From: SURF-55 sp040755195 | Lineage (GTDB): Bacteria > Bacillota > Desulfotomaculia > Desulfotomaculales > Ammonificaceae | Length of the DNA: 64,000 nucleotides | NCBI GenBank assembly: GCA_040755195.1 | Contig: JBFMBL010000010.1 | Coordinates: forward strand, 13,983 to 77,982 | Direction: 5' to 3' | Shown: positions 23,041 through 31,351 of the stretch, piece by piece | Position numbering within the stretch: position 1 is the first letter of the stretch | Layout of the letters: each line of letters begins with the position of its first letter | Notes under the pieces: generated by a model | Databases searched by the model: none | What the model saw: the letters and a program-made list of their open reading frames with translations, nothing else | Told to the model about the DNA's origin: nothing | Program-made: the position numbers and the translations under genes

Positions 23041-25053
23041 TTAAAACTTGCCGAACTCCTTGTCATCCAGAGTAATCACGTCTCCCGGCTTTTTACCACC
23101 CTTCACAGGTTCTTTCATAGAAGATGTGGCGGCCGCCTCCAGAGCACCTTTACCCCAGGTTTGGCTTGCAGCCTCGTGCGATTGTCCTATACCCTGCATC
23201 TGGTATGCCTGCTGGATCTGCCGCAACTTGAACTTGCCCAGCATCTGCTTGAGCTGTACGGCCTGGGAAGAAAGTTCTTCGCTGGAGGCGGCCAGTTCCT
23301 CAGCGCTGGCGGTGTTCTGCTGCGTGACTTGGTCCACCTGGCTGAGCCCCTGGTTGATCTGCTCGATGCCGAAAGCCTGTTCCTTTGACGCGGAGGCAAT
23401 CTCGCCGATAAGGTCGGTCACCTTTGTGGCGCCAAGCACTATCTCTCCCAGTGCTTCGGAGGTTTCCTCCACTATCTTTGTGCCTGCTTCCGTCTTTTTT
23501 ATCGAGCCTTCAATCATCTCGGCCGTCTCTTTCGCCGCCTTAGCGCTGCGTTCGGCAAGGTTGCGCACCTCCTCGGCCACTACGGCAAAGCCTTTACCGT
23601 GTTTGCCGGCGCGGGCTGCTTCAACCGCGGCGTTGAGCGCCAGGAGGTTGGTCTGAAAAGCGATCTCGTCAATCGCTTTGATTATCTTGGATATGTTGGC
23701 GGCGGACTCGTTAATGTCGTTCATGGCGCTGACCATCGCCACCATCTGCCCGTTACCCTTTTCGGCGCTAACCCTTGCCTGGCCCGCCAGTTGATTGGCC
23801 TGGGTGGCGTTTTCCGCGTTTTGCTTGGTCTGCGCGGTGATTTCCTGCATGGAGGAGGTGGTTTCTTCCAGCGAACTCGCCGTTTCGCTAGCGCCCTGCG
23901 ACAGCGCCTGGCTCGAGTCGGAAATCTGCCGCGCTCCTTTAGCAACCTGGTCGACGGCTACGGTTACCTGTTCCAAGATCTCATTGACCGAATCAATAGT
24001 GGTGTTCAGCGCGTCTTTGATGATGGCGTGGTCACCCTTGTAATCACCGGTCACCGCCACGTTTAAGTTCCCTTTGGCCATCTCTTTCAAGCACCCGGCA
24101 GCTTCGTTGATCGGGTTTAGCACCGCGTCCAGTGTATCGTTGACGCCCTTAACGATTTCCCGATAACTACCCTTGAATTTATCGGCATTTCCGCGGGTCT
24201 GCAGATGACCTTCCACCGCCGCTTTTGACAGCGTCAATGACTCGTCAACCAGTCCCTTTAGATTTTCAACCATTGTTTTGAATGATAGTGAAAGCACCCC
24301 GATTTCGTCCTTGGTTTGCGCTTCCACGGTAACGTTCACATCGCCGTTAGCGAGCTTCTCAGCCGCTTGGGCCAGCTTGCCTACAGGTTTGCTTATGATC
24401 CGGGAAATCAGGAAAATCATAGTCAGGCCAAGCAAAAGCACAATGATTGCGACAACGGTAGACAACATGACGGTTTTATTCACAGATGCCGTATTTTCCG
24501 CCATACCGGAATCCAAACGCTGCTCTTGGCGTGACACAACAGCCTTTCCTGCTTCGGTCATCGCTCCGATTACGCTTTTTTCCGAGTTAAGGTATTCGCT
24601 AAGTTTTCTTTCCGCTGTTGCCCGGGCCGCGCCGCTGGATTCCTCGCGGGCTTTGACCAGGGCGATTGATTTTTCACCGTACTGTTTGAAAGCCTCAACC
24701 TTGTCCTGGAATTCCTTGAAGAGGCGCTTCCCCTCGTCGGTTTCCAGTAAGGGGGCAACCTTGTTCAGGTAAGCGTCTCCTTCGCTTACAGCTTTCTGGT
24801 ATTTGTCAATATAACTCGAATCACCGCCTATGATGTACGCCCTTACCTTCGCGCCGCCGTCATTGTAGTTTGCCAGGGCAGCGTTGGCGTAAATCCCGGC
24901 ATAGGCCTTCTTGCTGATTAGCTCGCTGTACCCGGCGTCAATGCCCCTCATGCTCAAGATGAGGTATAGGCAGGTACCCAGCATCATTAACAAAACCAAC
25001 CCGAAACCGGTAAAGAGTTTGGCGCTAATTTTCAAATCATAAAACCATTTCAT
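23041..25053 (-). CDS. Methyl-accepting chemotaxis protein
   Basis: About 670 residues. The order is transmembrane helix (near 10-30), a 4-helix-bundle-type extracellular sensor, a second helix (VVAIIVLLLGLTMIFLI), HAMP (SKPVGKLAQAAEKLANGDVN) with a second HAMP-like repeat (LKEMAKGNLNVAVTGDY), and the signalling domain with the hairpin tip AFQTNLLALNAAVEAARAG and AEEVRNLAERSAKAAKET. It relays ligand signals to CheA. ATG at 25053 is preferred to the longer frame because AAGGAGG stands ten bases upstream. It overlaps the end of cheW by 17 bases, so the two are coupled. Confidence 0.94.
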   Translation of the reverse strand: MKWFYDLKISAKLFTGFGLVLLMMLGTCLYLILSMRGIDAGYSELISKKAYAGIYANAALANYNDGGAKVRAYIIGGDSSYIDKYQKAVSEGDAYLNKVAPLLETDEGKRLFKEFQDKVEAFKQYGEKSIALVKAREESSGAARATAERKLSEYLNSEKSVIGAMTEAGKAVVSRQEQRLDSGMAENTASVNKTVMLSTVVAIIVLLLGLTMIFLISRIISKPVGKLAQAAEKLANGDVNVTVEAQTKDEIGVLSLSFKTMVENLKGLVDESLTLSKAAVEGHLQTRGNADKFKGSYREIVKGVNDTLDAVLNPINEAAGCLKEMAKGNLNVAVTGDYKGDHAIIKDALNTTIDSVNEILEQVTVAVDQVAKGARQISDSSQALSQGASETASSLEETTSSMQEITAQTKQNAENATQANQLAGQARVSAEKGNGQMVAMVSAMNDINESAANISKIIKAIDEIAFQTNLLALNAAVEAARAGKHGKGFAVVAEEVRNLAERSAKAAKETAEMIEGSIKKTEAGTKIVEETSEALGEIVLGATKVTDLIGEIASASKEQAFGIEQINQGLSQVDQVTQQNTASAEELAASSEELSSQAVQLKQMLGKFKLRQIQQAYQMQGIGQSHEAASQTWGKGALEAAATSSMKEPVKGGKKPGDVITLDDKEFGKF

Positions 25054-25546
25054 AAACTGATTCCTCCTTTTCAAAAAGTAAACTCGGGGCATCCAACAAG
25101 ATTTTTACGTTATCCCCGAGTTTGCCGATGCCTTTAACAAATCGGCTACCTTCGCCCTTCTTTACCTTGGGAGGGACTTCAACGTCGTTTTTGGGAATGT
25201 CAAGCACCTCGGATACCCGGTCCACAATCAGCCCCACCGCATGGCTGTCAATGTTTATCACAACAATGCAGGTCCGATCGTCATACCCACGCTCTTCCAT
25301 CCCAAAACGCAGGCGCACGTCCAAGACGGGAACCACCTTTCCCCGCAGGTTGATTACCCCCTTCACGTAAGAGGGCATATCCGGCACATCGGTAATGTTC
25401 TGTATCCCGATTATCTCAGTCACATGCCGGATCTCAATCCCGTATTCCCCATCGCCGAGGAAAAAGGTCAGGAACTTGTCCTCCTGGGTATCCTCAACCT
25501 CCTTTTCTTCGAGAAAATCATCGTGCAAACTTGCATTCACGCTCAT
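25037..25546 (-). CDS. cheW: Chemotaxis coupling protein CheW
   Basis: 169 residues. The SH3-like coupling fold shows FFLGDGEYGIEIRHVTEII, VKGVINLRGKVVPVLDVR and VGLIVDRVSEVLDI. The protein links the receptor to CheA. A 20-residue acidic N-terminal extension precedes the domain. GGAGTG lies before ATG at 25546. It is paired with its receptor gene, but no cheA or other che genes are near, so the pair plugs into an array encoded elsewhere. Confidence 0.93.
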   Translation of the reverse strand: MSVNASLHDDFLEEKEVEDTQEDKFLTFFLGDGEYGIEIRHVTEIIGIQNITDVPDMPSYVKGVINLRGKVVPVLDVRLRFGMEERGYDDRTCIVVINIDSHAVGLIVDRVSEVLDIPKNDVEVPPKVKKGEGSRFVKGIGKLGDNVKILLDAPSLLFEKEESVYEMVL

Positions 25547-25849
25547 GGTTTCACTCCTTTTACGTTATTCGCAGGTGCCCGGAAGCCCCGGAGCCAAAAA
25601 TCTAGAGTTGAACCGGGGTAAGGGTTTTTAATTCTGACTCTAAACGGTGAACGATGCTAACCCAACTGGGTCCGGAATCACGCTGCCATCGCGGACGGTG
25701 GATTGCGCGGCATTTTATGTGCGCCGCAGGCAACTTTACCTTTCAGGAAACATGCCACTCTTTCAACTTCCTTTTTGTTAAAATCAAGATAAGACCGGGA
25801 AAGGTTTGACAAAGACGCCGTGTACTTCGGCCCTTGTATTTTCCCTTTC
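25547..25849. other. Interval upstream of cheW
   Basis: No gene I can support. A minus-strand frame starting with TTG near 25806 encodes about 44 residues with protein-like pattern (SYLDFNKKEVERVACFLKG) but lacks a ribosome site; it may be a remnant. The cheW promoter should lie here; no sigma-D-type motif was seen. Confidence 0.35.
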
Positions 25850-25990
25850 TTAATTTTCGTACTGTATCTTTTCCAGTATCGACATCAGCCTGTTGAAGTC
25901 CAGGGGCTTGTTAAAAAAGGCATAAGCCCCACAGTTTACAGCGGCTATGGCCGTTTCGGCACCCCCGTATGCCGTGAGAATAAGATGTTT
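25850..25990 (-). pseudogene. Response-regulator receiver domain, C-terminal half only
   Basis: The frame ending TAA at 25850 reads HLILTAYGGAETAIAAVN, then GAYAFFNKPLDFNRLMSIL: the conserved Thr-Ala and Lys-Pro of CheY-like receivers, i.e. their last two strands and helices. An in-frame stop lies just upstream, and the phosphorylated Asp half is missing. It is a remnant of a regulator adjacent to the chemotaxis pair. Confidence 0.65.
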
Positions 25991-26320
25991 CCGAACCCCG
26001 ACCCGCGGCTTAGAAGGATGCTATGCCCATAAATGCTTCTACTCGCGCGTAAACCATAAGAAGTAGTAACCCCTTCGCTTATATCAGTCCGCATCAAATA
26101 CAAACTTTTTTTAAGTTCTTCACCTGTTAGGCTCAATTCAGGGAAATTCCACACTGAATTGGTAAAACCAAAAAGCTTAAAACAACCTGGCCGTATGAAG
26201 AAGCTTTACAGACCCCAATCAGCTAGCTTAATTCTTTGTTCAAGTTCTGCTCCACACCTGTCGCATCTTTATTCCAGGGATAGGTAAATTTGCGGCTGGA
26301 CATTGTTCGAGTTTTTCATA

Positions 26321-26398
26321 TTGTAAGTGATAACTTACGAAATGTAAATTATATATTACGACATTTTTCTAATTGTAAGTGATATCTTAAATTATGTC
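26321..26398. promoter_or_regulatory. Palindromic operators upstream of the XRE regulator
   Basis: GTAAGT GATA ACTTAC (26323-26338) is a perfect palindrome; GTAAGT GATA TCTTAA (26375-26390) repeats it imperfectly 52 bases on. The stretch is strongly AT-rich and continues with TTACGTAAATATTTTACGTA. Both sites carry the same ATTGTAAGTGATA core, as expected for operators bound by the regulator encoded just downstream. Confidence 0.55.
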
Positions 26399-26495
26399 AA
26401 TAATACTTTACGTAAATATTTTACGTACTACATATAGAGACGATTTCACGGTATCTCTGGTGAGGTATCGGGGGGCGCATGAGGGAGGGATTCAT

Positions 26496-26888
26496 TTGGA
26501 TGGATTTCCCGAACTGCTAAAAATGTTAAGAAAGGAAAAGGGTTATTCCTTGCGACAGGTTGAACGGCTTGCCGGTAACTTGATCACCCACGGGTACCTC
26601 CATACGCTCGAAAGAGGTTACGACCATCATACCGGGAAGCCTGTAATGCCGTCACCAACAATAATAAAAGTTCTTGCGGAAGTCTATAGCTATCCCTACA
26701 AAGAAATGCTAAGGGCGGCAGGTTACTTACCTCCCTGCAGACCAAGGACGCTTTACCTAGAAGAAGTGGTTAAAAAGAATAACATTTATTTTCAAGGTGA
26801 CTTACTTGATGAAAAAGACAAGGAGGATCTACTTGAAATTCTCAATGTCGTTTGGAAAGCGTTAAAGAAGCGGGTGAGTGATCAATAG
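26496..26888 (+). CDS. XRE-family helix-turn-helix regulator
   Basis: 130 residues from TTG at 26496, which has GGGAGGGA five bases upstream; the frame is open to 26394 but the extra part is unlike protein. The HTH_3 domain reads LLKMLRKEKGYSLRQVERLAGNL and GYLHTLERG, with IIKVLAEVYSYPYKEMLRAAGY after it. The C-terminal 50 residues are charged and helical. Probably a repressor acting on its own palindromic promoter region. The target beyond itself is unclear because only remnants lie downstream. Confidence 0.82.
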   Translation: MDGFPELLKMLRKEKGYSLRQVERLAGNLITHGYLHTLERGYDHHTGKPVMPSPTIIKVLAEVYSYPYKEMLRAAGYLPPCRPRTLYLEEVVKKNNIYFQGDLLDEKDKEDLLEILNVVWKALKKRVSDQ

Positions 26889-27060
26889 CCGGATATTCTC
26901 CGGTAGACCGCCAATGCTGGCTACCAAATCAAACGCCGCGCACAGACTACAAAACCTGGAAGAGGTCAAGTCCTAATTCTGTAAAAAAGGTCAACGGTCT
27001 GGTTCAAGCTACAGCGGTGTTTTGATCATCATTAAGTAAGCACTTGGATCCGGATTTCGG
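26889..27060. other. Interval without recognised gene
   Basis: Nothing found besides the short inverted repeat CCGGATATTCTCCGG directly after the regulator stop. Confidence 0.35.
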
Positions 27061-27237
27061 TTACCACTTTGCCGATTTTAAGTTCTCTATTTTCGCAAAG
27101 TGTTCATCGCGTGTAACCAGAACAAGATCATGTTGCCGCGCTATGGCCATATAATCCAGACATCGTTCTCCGGGATAGGTCTTCCTTTCTTCCGCAACCA
27201 GTCCTTGATCAAGCCGTATTCTTGTACGCCGTACCAG
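27061..27237 (-). pseudogene. vapC-like PIN toxin, C-terminal half with a frameshift
   Basis: One frame reads YGLIKDWLRKKGRPIPENDVWI; the next continues MAIARQHDLVLVTRDEHFAKIENL to the stop at 27061. Joined, they are the C-terminal half of a PIN toxin, including PENDVWI and VTRDEHF with its acidic residues. The break is near the word ATATGGCC (around 27150). An in-frame stop precedes the first part. It is a dead toxin gene, not the missing half of 22404-22484, because the order and distance do not fit a single insertion. Confidence 0.7.
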
Positions 27238-27246
27238 CGTTACATG

Positions 27247-27540
27247 TCAGCACTGCAACGCTGCCCACAAATTTTTAATCCGCGTTAGATTCTTTTCTGC
27301 TTGGCCGGATTTGTGTGCACCGTAGTAAAGCTCTCCCACAATCATCCCCATATTCACAGATGGTGCGGAACCGCTGTTTACAACAGCCGATGCAAGCATC
27401 CCGATTAGCATAAGCGGTATCATAAGCGCAAAAAACGCCCCGAAAAGAATCTCAAAGATACCGAATACGATCAGTCCCGCCCTCCGGTCCTTGAAGTCCA
27501 AAACATCCGGCATGTTCTCTTCATTCCCCATATGGTGCAC
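27247..27540 (-). pseudogene. N-terminal part of a small membrane protein, probably truncated
   Basis: 97 residues beginning near MPDVLDFKDRRAGLIVFGI, with a hydrophobic segment GIFEILFGAFFALMIPLMLIG and a second helix cut short at GMIVGELYYG; the last 22 residues look out of frame. It resembles the start of longer multi-helix proteins of unknown function. GAGGTG precedes the start region. It runs straight into the vapC remnant, marking a deletion junction. Confidence 0.45.
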
Positions 27541-27645
27541 CTCTTTAAGGTCAAGCTGTTTGCCGTGCCTTCAAGCTGACAAAGTAAAGTTATTAAGTGA
27601 AATGTAAGGCACCGGTCGATTCCGTTAGAAAAGGGAATAAAGAAT

Positions 27646-27673
27646 AAGGGGTAGACATTACAGTCCACCCCTT
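27646..27673 (-). terminator. Intrinsic terminator of the membrane-protein pair
   Basis: AAGGGGTAGAC and GTCCACCCCTT form an 11-bp stem with one mismatch and a six-base loop. On the minus strand it runs into TTATTCTTTATTCCCTTTT, 30 bases after the stop at 27703. Confidence 0.6.
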
Positions 27674-27702
27674 AAGACTTTATTTGCTTTTATATTTTTT
27701 AA

Positions 27703-28083
27703 TTATACACTGTCAGAGGCCAATAATTCTTCCCGCGGCCTAACAATCTCGGATGCATAATCTGTGTCAAGCTTTTTAACAGCCTGTGAGGTGGCTTTAA
27801 CCTCTATTGGGATAAGTGTTAATAAATAGCCAATGACTCCGGTAAACACCGGGAAACCTTTCATCCCGACGATTAACGCCTTAATAATATCTGAAAACTT
27901 TCTATCTTTTTTGAAAGCACCAAAACTGTGTTTGACTGTTATAAATATTATGACAAGTGGAATTAAAGGCGACCATAATAGAAGCTGGGGACGAACGCCT
28001 TTGTTTACAAACTTTATCAAGACTCCGAGTGTTAGTGAGCAATAAAGCATAAGCATCACTAATAAGACATCCGCGTTAGTCAT
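27703..28083 (-). CDS. Membrane protein of unknown function
   Basis: 126 residues from ATG at 28083, with GAGGGG upstream. Two hydrophobic segments (VLLVMLMLYCSLTLGVLI and LLLWSPLIPLVIIFITV) and a third around GVIGYLLTLIPI; soluble tail KKLDTDYASEIVRPREELL. No family recognised. It starts four bases after the end of the 183-residue gene, so the two form a small operon closed by the terminator at 27646. Confidence 0.65.
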   Translation of the reverse strand: MTNADVLLVMLMLYCSLTLGVLIKFVNKGVRPQLLLWSPLIPLVIIFITVKHSFGAFKKDRKFSDIIKALIVGMKGFPVFTGVIGYLLTLIPIEVKATSQAVKKLDTDYASEIVRPREELLASDSV

Positions 28084-28087
28084 TATA

Positions 28088-28639
28088 TCATCCCCTCTTT
28101 TCGGTAATCGAGAGTCCTTGTTGGAGTTTTTTCTCGTAAGGACACTCATGAATAATCCAATCGATAAAAGTTAGGGGTATTATGCTTAGTCCTATTGCCC
28201 ACCATACACAATGGATAGTCAAAGAGAATGATTTAAATGCCACAAAGTCTTGCGACACAGTGAACGCAACATGTCCTTGATTACTAATAAGATTTATAAT
28301 ATCAGATTGCCCGAAAAACCCAGTTACAATCCAAAACCCAGAAACAATCTTCCCGATGAAAATTAATACTTCACGAAGCCGTGTATCAGGAGTAAACTTT
28401 AAGTAGTCAAATAATAGCGGTGCAGAGAAAAGAATCAAACATGTGAAAAAACCCCTTCCAGCAATGGTAATGCTTTTCCCCAATATTACCCAACTAACAA
28501 TCGTATAAACCACTCTTAAGCCTAAATGAGCAAACTTTGTTGGTTGGTCTAAAGGACAGAATACGTGAGGGCACTTAGATAACTTTTCCTTACTATTACT
28601 ATCGGCTTCTTTTGTAGGTTCTGCATACTTTCGTACCAT
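28088..28639 (-). CDS. Membrane protein of unknown function with N-terminal Cys/His motif
   Basis: 183 residues. A soluble start with KCPHVFCPLD is followed by four hydrophobic helices (VVYTIVSWVILG, GFFTCLILFSAPLLF, VLIFIGKIVSGFWIVTGFF and IHCVWWAIGLSIIPLTFIDWII). No family recognised. Operon with the next gene, four bases away. The pair sits in accessory DNA next to the kinase/nuclease cassette and shares its lower GC content. Confidence 0.65.
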   Translation of the reverse strand: MVRKYAEPTKEADSNSKEKLSKCPHVFCPLDQPTKFAHLGLRVVYTIVSWVILGKSITIAGRGFFTCLILFSAPLLFDYLKFTPDTRLREVLIFIGKIVSGFWIVTGFFGQSDIINLISNQGHVAFTVSQDFVAFKSFSLTIHCVWWAIGLSIIPLTFIDWIIHECPYEKKLQQGLSITEKRG

Positions 28640-28779
28640 TTTATGTTCCTTGCAGCGGAAATGTGTTTGCTACATATTGCCAACCTTATTTTAGCATAGC
28701 CTAGCCAGCTTGTCCAGGTAAATAGTGGTAAACCGTTTATTTTAATGAATTATATCCGTGTCACAGGGGGCGGCAAAGG

Positions 28780-29316
28780 TCATAAGGTCCACTGCAGCCG
28801 TTTGTTGGGTTTTAAATTATACTCTTTGAACACGTGCATGCCTAGCGCAGCTTTTAGAAGCGTCCTCATATGCTTGGAATACGGTGGTTTATAGCGCGGT
28901 CGGTAGTGCCAGAAGACCTCCCCATCTACACGTACACTTAACAGACCGATGTTGGCAGACTTAAATTCCTCCAATCCTGCCAAAGCCCGATGCACGTACC
29001 CATGATCCATTACAACAAAGGAGTACTCGGCAAATGATGCATAGCGATAAGCCTGCACTATGGCCTGTCGCCAGTTGCTCTTCTTCATTTCAAAGGCAAA
29101 GGTTCTTTGAATTCTACGACCAAGCGCATCCTGCTTCCAAAATACAGCTACGTGATCAGGTATTCCAAACAAGCCCTGCAGTTCTCTTACCCCCCAGGCC
29201 ATCCAGTCAGTATATCCAAATGTCGTGCGTATGCAGGACTCCACTGAAAACACTTTGGAGATATCACTTTCTCTCTTAAAAGACGGCTCTTTCAACGGTA
29301 CGCGTCTCCGCGCCAA
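28780..29316 (-). CDS. PD-(D/E)XK nuclease-like protein, third gene of kinase cassette
   Basis: 178 residues. The run GIP53D54HVAVFW, then FAFE76MK78K, then Q88AYRY92 matches the PD...ExK...QxxxY pattern of RecB/Cas4-like nuclease folds, with FVVMD as the following strand. That makes it a predicted metal-dependent DNA (or RNA) endonuclease; activity is inference. TTG at 29316 lies within the preceding gene (25-base overlap) and has no clear ribosome site, implying coupled translation. Downstream is a short interval and the membrane-protein pair. Confidence 0.65.
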   Translation of the reverse strand: MARRRVPLKEPSFKRESDISKVFSVESCIRTTFGYTDWMAWGVRELQGLFGIPDHVAVFWKQDALGRRIQRTFAFEMKKSNWRQAIVQAYRYASFAEYSFVVMDHGYVHRALAGLEEFKSANIGLLSVRVDGEVFWHYRPRYKPPYSKHMRTLLKAALGMHVFKEYNLKPNKRLQWTL

Positions 29317-30473
29317 AGATTTATTACAGTCATCCAGCTTGCAAGATGTTCACCTCCGTTGCCAGGAGGGAAAACGATTCCAGAACTTCGGAGGACACGA
29401 AATTCCTCGAGAGCCTGCTGACACTCATACGCGACGTTTTCAAGTAGCTCTCTATCACTTGAAGAGGCTATACGTTGGAACTGCTGAGTGAATGATTTGA
29501 AGTAATGCTTGTAAGGTTCGGGCTTTGTAAAATGCCAGTTGTAAAATGGTTCGAACATGCGAATCCTATAATTATCATCATCTATATACTCATCGATATT
29601 ACCGACCACTCTCCCTATCGCGCCAATATATTGATAATCTACCCAATCCATTAGCCGCGGAATATAAACTCGAGCGTTGGGACCGCGAGTTACTGAGCCA
29701 TTTTCCTTTTCGAATGAGCGGAGACCGAACATGCGGAGGTTCTCGTAGGAACCCATTGTTACAGCATCAGGTCCAGCACAAAGAAGTAATATGCTCTCGG
29801 TATTGGTATATCCCACGAATACAGCCATATTTGCATTCTTTAGTGCTGCGATGAAGTTCATAAGCCCCATCAAGAAATCGATATTTCCTATCTGCTTTTG
29901 TCGATTATGCACATGGTAAATTAGGTAAATACCGTCCAGTTCAGGAAATGAAGTGGCCCAGTTCAGAATCCCTGTCCTGTATGTTTCGTCCCTGAGCATT
30001 TGGTCAGTAAGAATTAGTTGGAGATATACTGGAAGGTTTATTCTGGACCCCTCAATCGATTGAAGGAAAGGTATTACAAATTGGTTCTCTTGGTTTGGGA
30101 TGAATTCACTTGGCATACCCTCATAGAACCGAGTCGGTATGACCAAAGCCGAAAAACCAAAGGCACGCTGGAATTCAAGGCATCTACTTGCGCAGTCAAG
30201 TGCTATTCCGGTATTCCAGTCCGTCGTCGAGTAACCGCCAGATAGAACGTCAGGGAAGAATGAATAGTCCTGAAGCTTGCCTCTTGCAGTGTTTGGCAAG
30301 AAAAACTGAGGATCAAAAAGAGATCGTGCACGCAAAGTATGGGGGATCTGACTGACTGTCTCTGGCCCCATGTAGCGTGGTCCGACTATCACACCGTCAC
30401 CACTGTTTTCTTCGAGAATGCTTAATAAGCTCCACTGGTATCGGTGTCCCAGCTGGTGTAAGAGACTTGTCAT
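29292..30473 (-). CDS. Unknown, barrel-like protein, second gene of kinase cassette
   Basis: 393 residues. No family recognised with confidence. Regularly spaced strand-helix units (GVIVGPRYM, LFDPQFFLP, FSALVIPTRFYEG, LPVYLQLILT, LDGIYLIYHVHN, MAVFVGYTN, GPDAVTMGSYENLRMFG) suggest a TIM-barrel, with Asp, Arg, Tyr and His at strand ends as in a catalytic barrel. No signal peptide or membrane helix. ATG at 30473 overlaps the kinase stop as ATGA with GGAGGG upstream. Its position between a kinase and a nuclease suggests it is the phosphorylated switch or specificity protein; that is inference. Confidence 0.6.
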   Translation of the reverse strand: MTSLLHQLGHRYQWSLLSILEENSGDGVIVGPRYMGPETVSQIPHTLRARSLFDPQFFLPNTARGKLQDYSFFPDVLSGGYSTTDWNTGIALDCASRCLEFQRAFGFSALVIPTRFYEGMPSEFIPNQENQFVIPFLQSIEGSRINLPVYLQLILTDQMLRDETYRTGILNWATSFPELDGIYLIYHVHNRQKQIGNIDFLMGLMNFIAALKNANMAVFVGYTNTESILLLCAGPDAVTMGSYENLRMFGLRSFEKENGSVTRGPNARVYIPRLMDWVDYQYIGAIGRVVGNIDEYIDDDNYRIRMFEPFYNWHFTKPEPYKHYFKSFTQQFQRIASSSDRELLENVAYECQQALEEFRVLRSSGIVFPPGNGGEHLASWMTVINLWRGDAYR

Positions 30474-31312
30474 CGGTCACCCTCCAAGATATGAGATATC
30501 TCACAAGACAAATCCTGGTATCGCCTGAAGCGGAGGTAAGGTTTTGAGCCAAGCATCTTTTCTACCAAAGCAAAAATGCCTGGGCTGCATGCCGCCTGGA
30601 TCGCATCTCGTTGCCACGCATTCTGCAAGATTCTTTCAGGTATACTACCGCCTTGCCCAATTACACTTGGATCGAAGGGATGCGTACCTCTAAGGATAAG
30701 TTGTGCGAGAACGATTCCGAGCGTGAACTGATCCGATCGATGGTCTATGGCTCGTTTCTGGTTCGTTAGCTGCTCAGGTGATGCATAGTCGGGAGTACAG
30801 GGCCCGAATGGAACAAACGACAAGGTTAGGGACGTCGCATCTTGCATCCGTGCTATTCCCAGGTCGATAATGCGCGGATGATCATAAGCAATGATTATAT
30901 TAGCTGGTTTAAGGTCTCGATGCACTACGCGCCGAGACCAGAGTATCGACATGGCGTTTACTACGTGCCTTATTAACTTTAAGGCTTCATAAGGTTCGTT
31001 GAAGTCCCCCAGATGATGTTCGAGAGGCTGACCAGATATGAGCTCTTCCACTATACAGAAACGTGACCCACTTCGAGGCTCGAATAGAAACTGCTTTGGA
31101 AAGTAAGGAGAATCAATAGACTGCAGCAAGCCTACCTCTCGCGAGATACGCTCCAATTCACTTTGAGAACTGTACCGCCCTATTTTTACGGCCACTTCGC
31201 CATACACAGGATGTGTGGCGCGATACACTTGCTTCTGTCCTCCACCCCCAAGTCGGATGGGAGCAGAGAACTCCGCAAGAACATCATCCACGCGTACTTC
31301 TTGCATTTTCAT
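30470..31312 (-). CDS. Ser/Thr protein kinase, first gene of cassette
   Basis: 280 residues from ATG at 31312 (AAGGA upstream; the longer GTG start has none). All kinase motifs are present: Gly loop L21GGGGQKQVY, VK43 lysine, alpha-C Glu59, H131RDLKPAN, metal Asp in D150LG (instead of DFG), S178PE in place of APE, and RSD194QFTLGI. It is a soluble Hanks-type kinase with no PASTA repeats, transmembrane anchor or sensor domain, unlike the housekeeping PrkC/IreK. Coupled to the next gene by a four-base overlap. The cassette has the architecture of a conflict or stress switch. Confidence 0.88.
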   Translation of the reverse strand: MKMQEVRVDDVLAEFSAPIRLGGGGQKQVYRATHPVYGEVAVKIGRYSSQSELERISREVGLLQSIDSPYFPKQFLFEPRSGSRFCIVEELISGQPLEHHLGDFNEPYEALKLIRHVVNAMSILWSRRVVHRDLKPANIIIAYDHPRIIDLGIARMQDATSLTLSFVPFGPCTPDYASPEQLTNQKRAIDHRSDQFTLGIVLAQLILRGTHPFDPSVIGQGGSIPERILQNAWQRDAIQAACSPGIFALVEKMLGSKPYLRFRRYQDLSCEISHILEGDR

Positions 31313-31351
31313 ACTCAATCCTTCAATATGGACAGCATTTCCTTTTGACAC

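Noticed and set aside
22404..27237. The two PIN-toxin fragments as halves of one split gene
   Set aside because: On the minus strand the C-terminal piece lies upstream of the N-terminal piece, so a single insertion cannot explain them.
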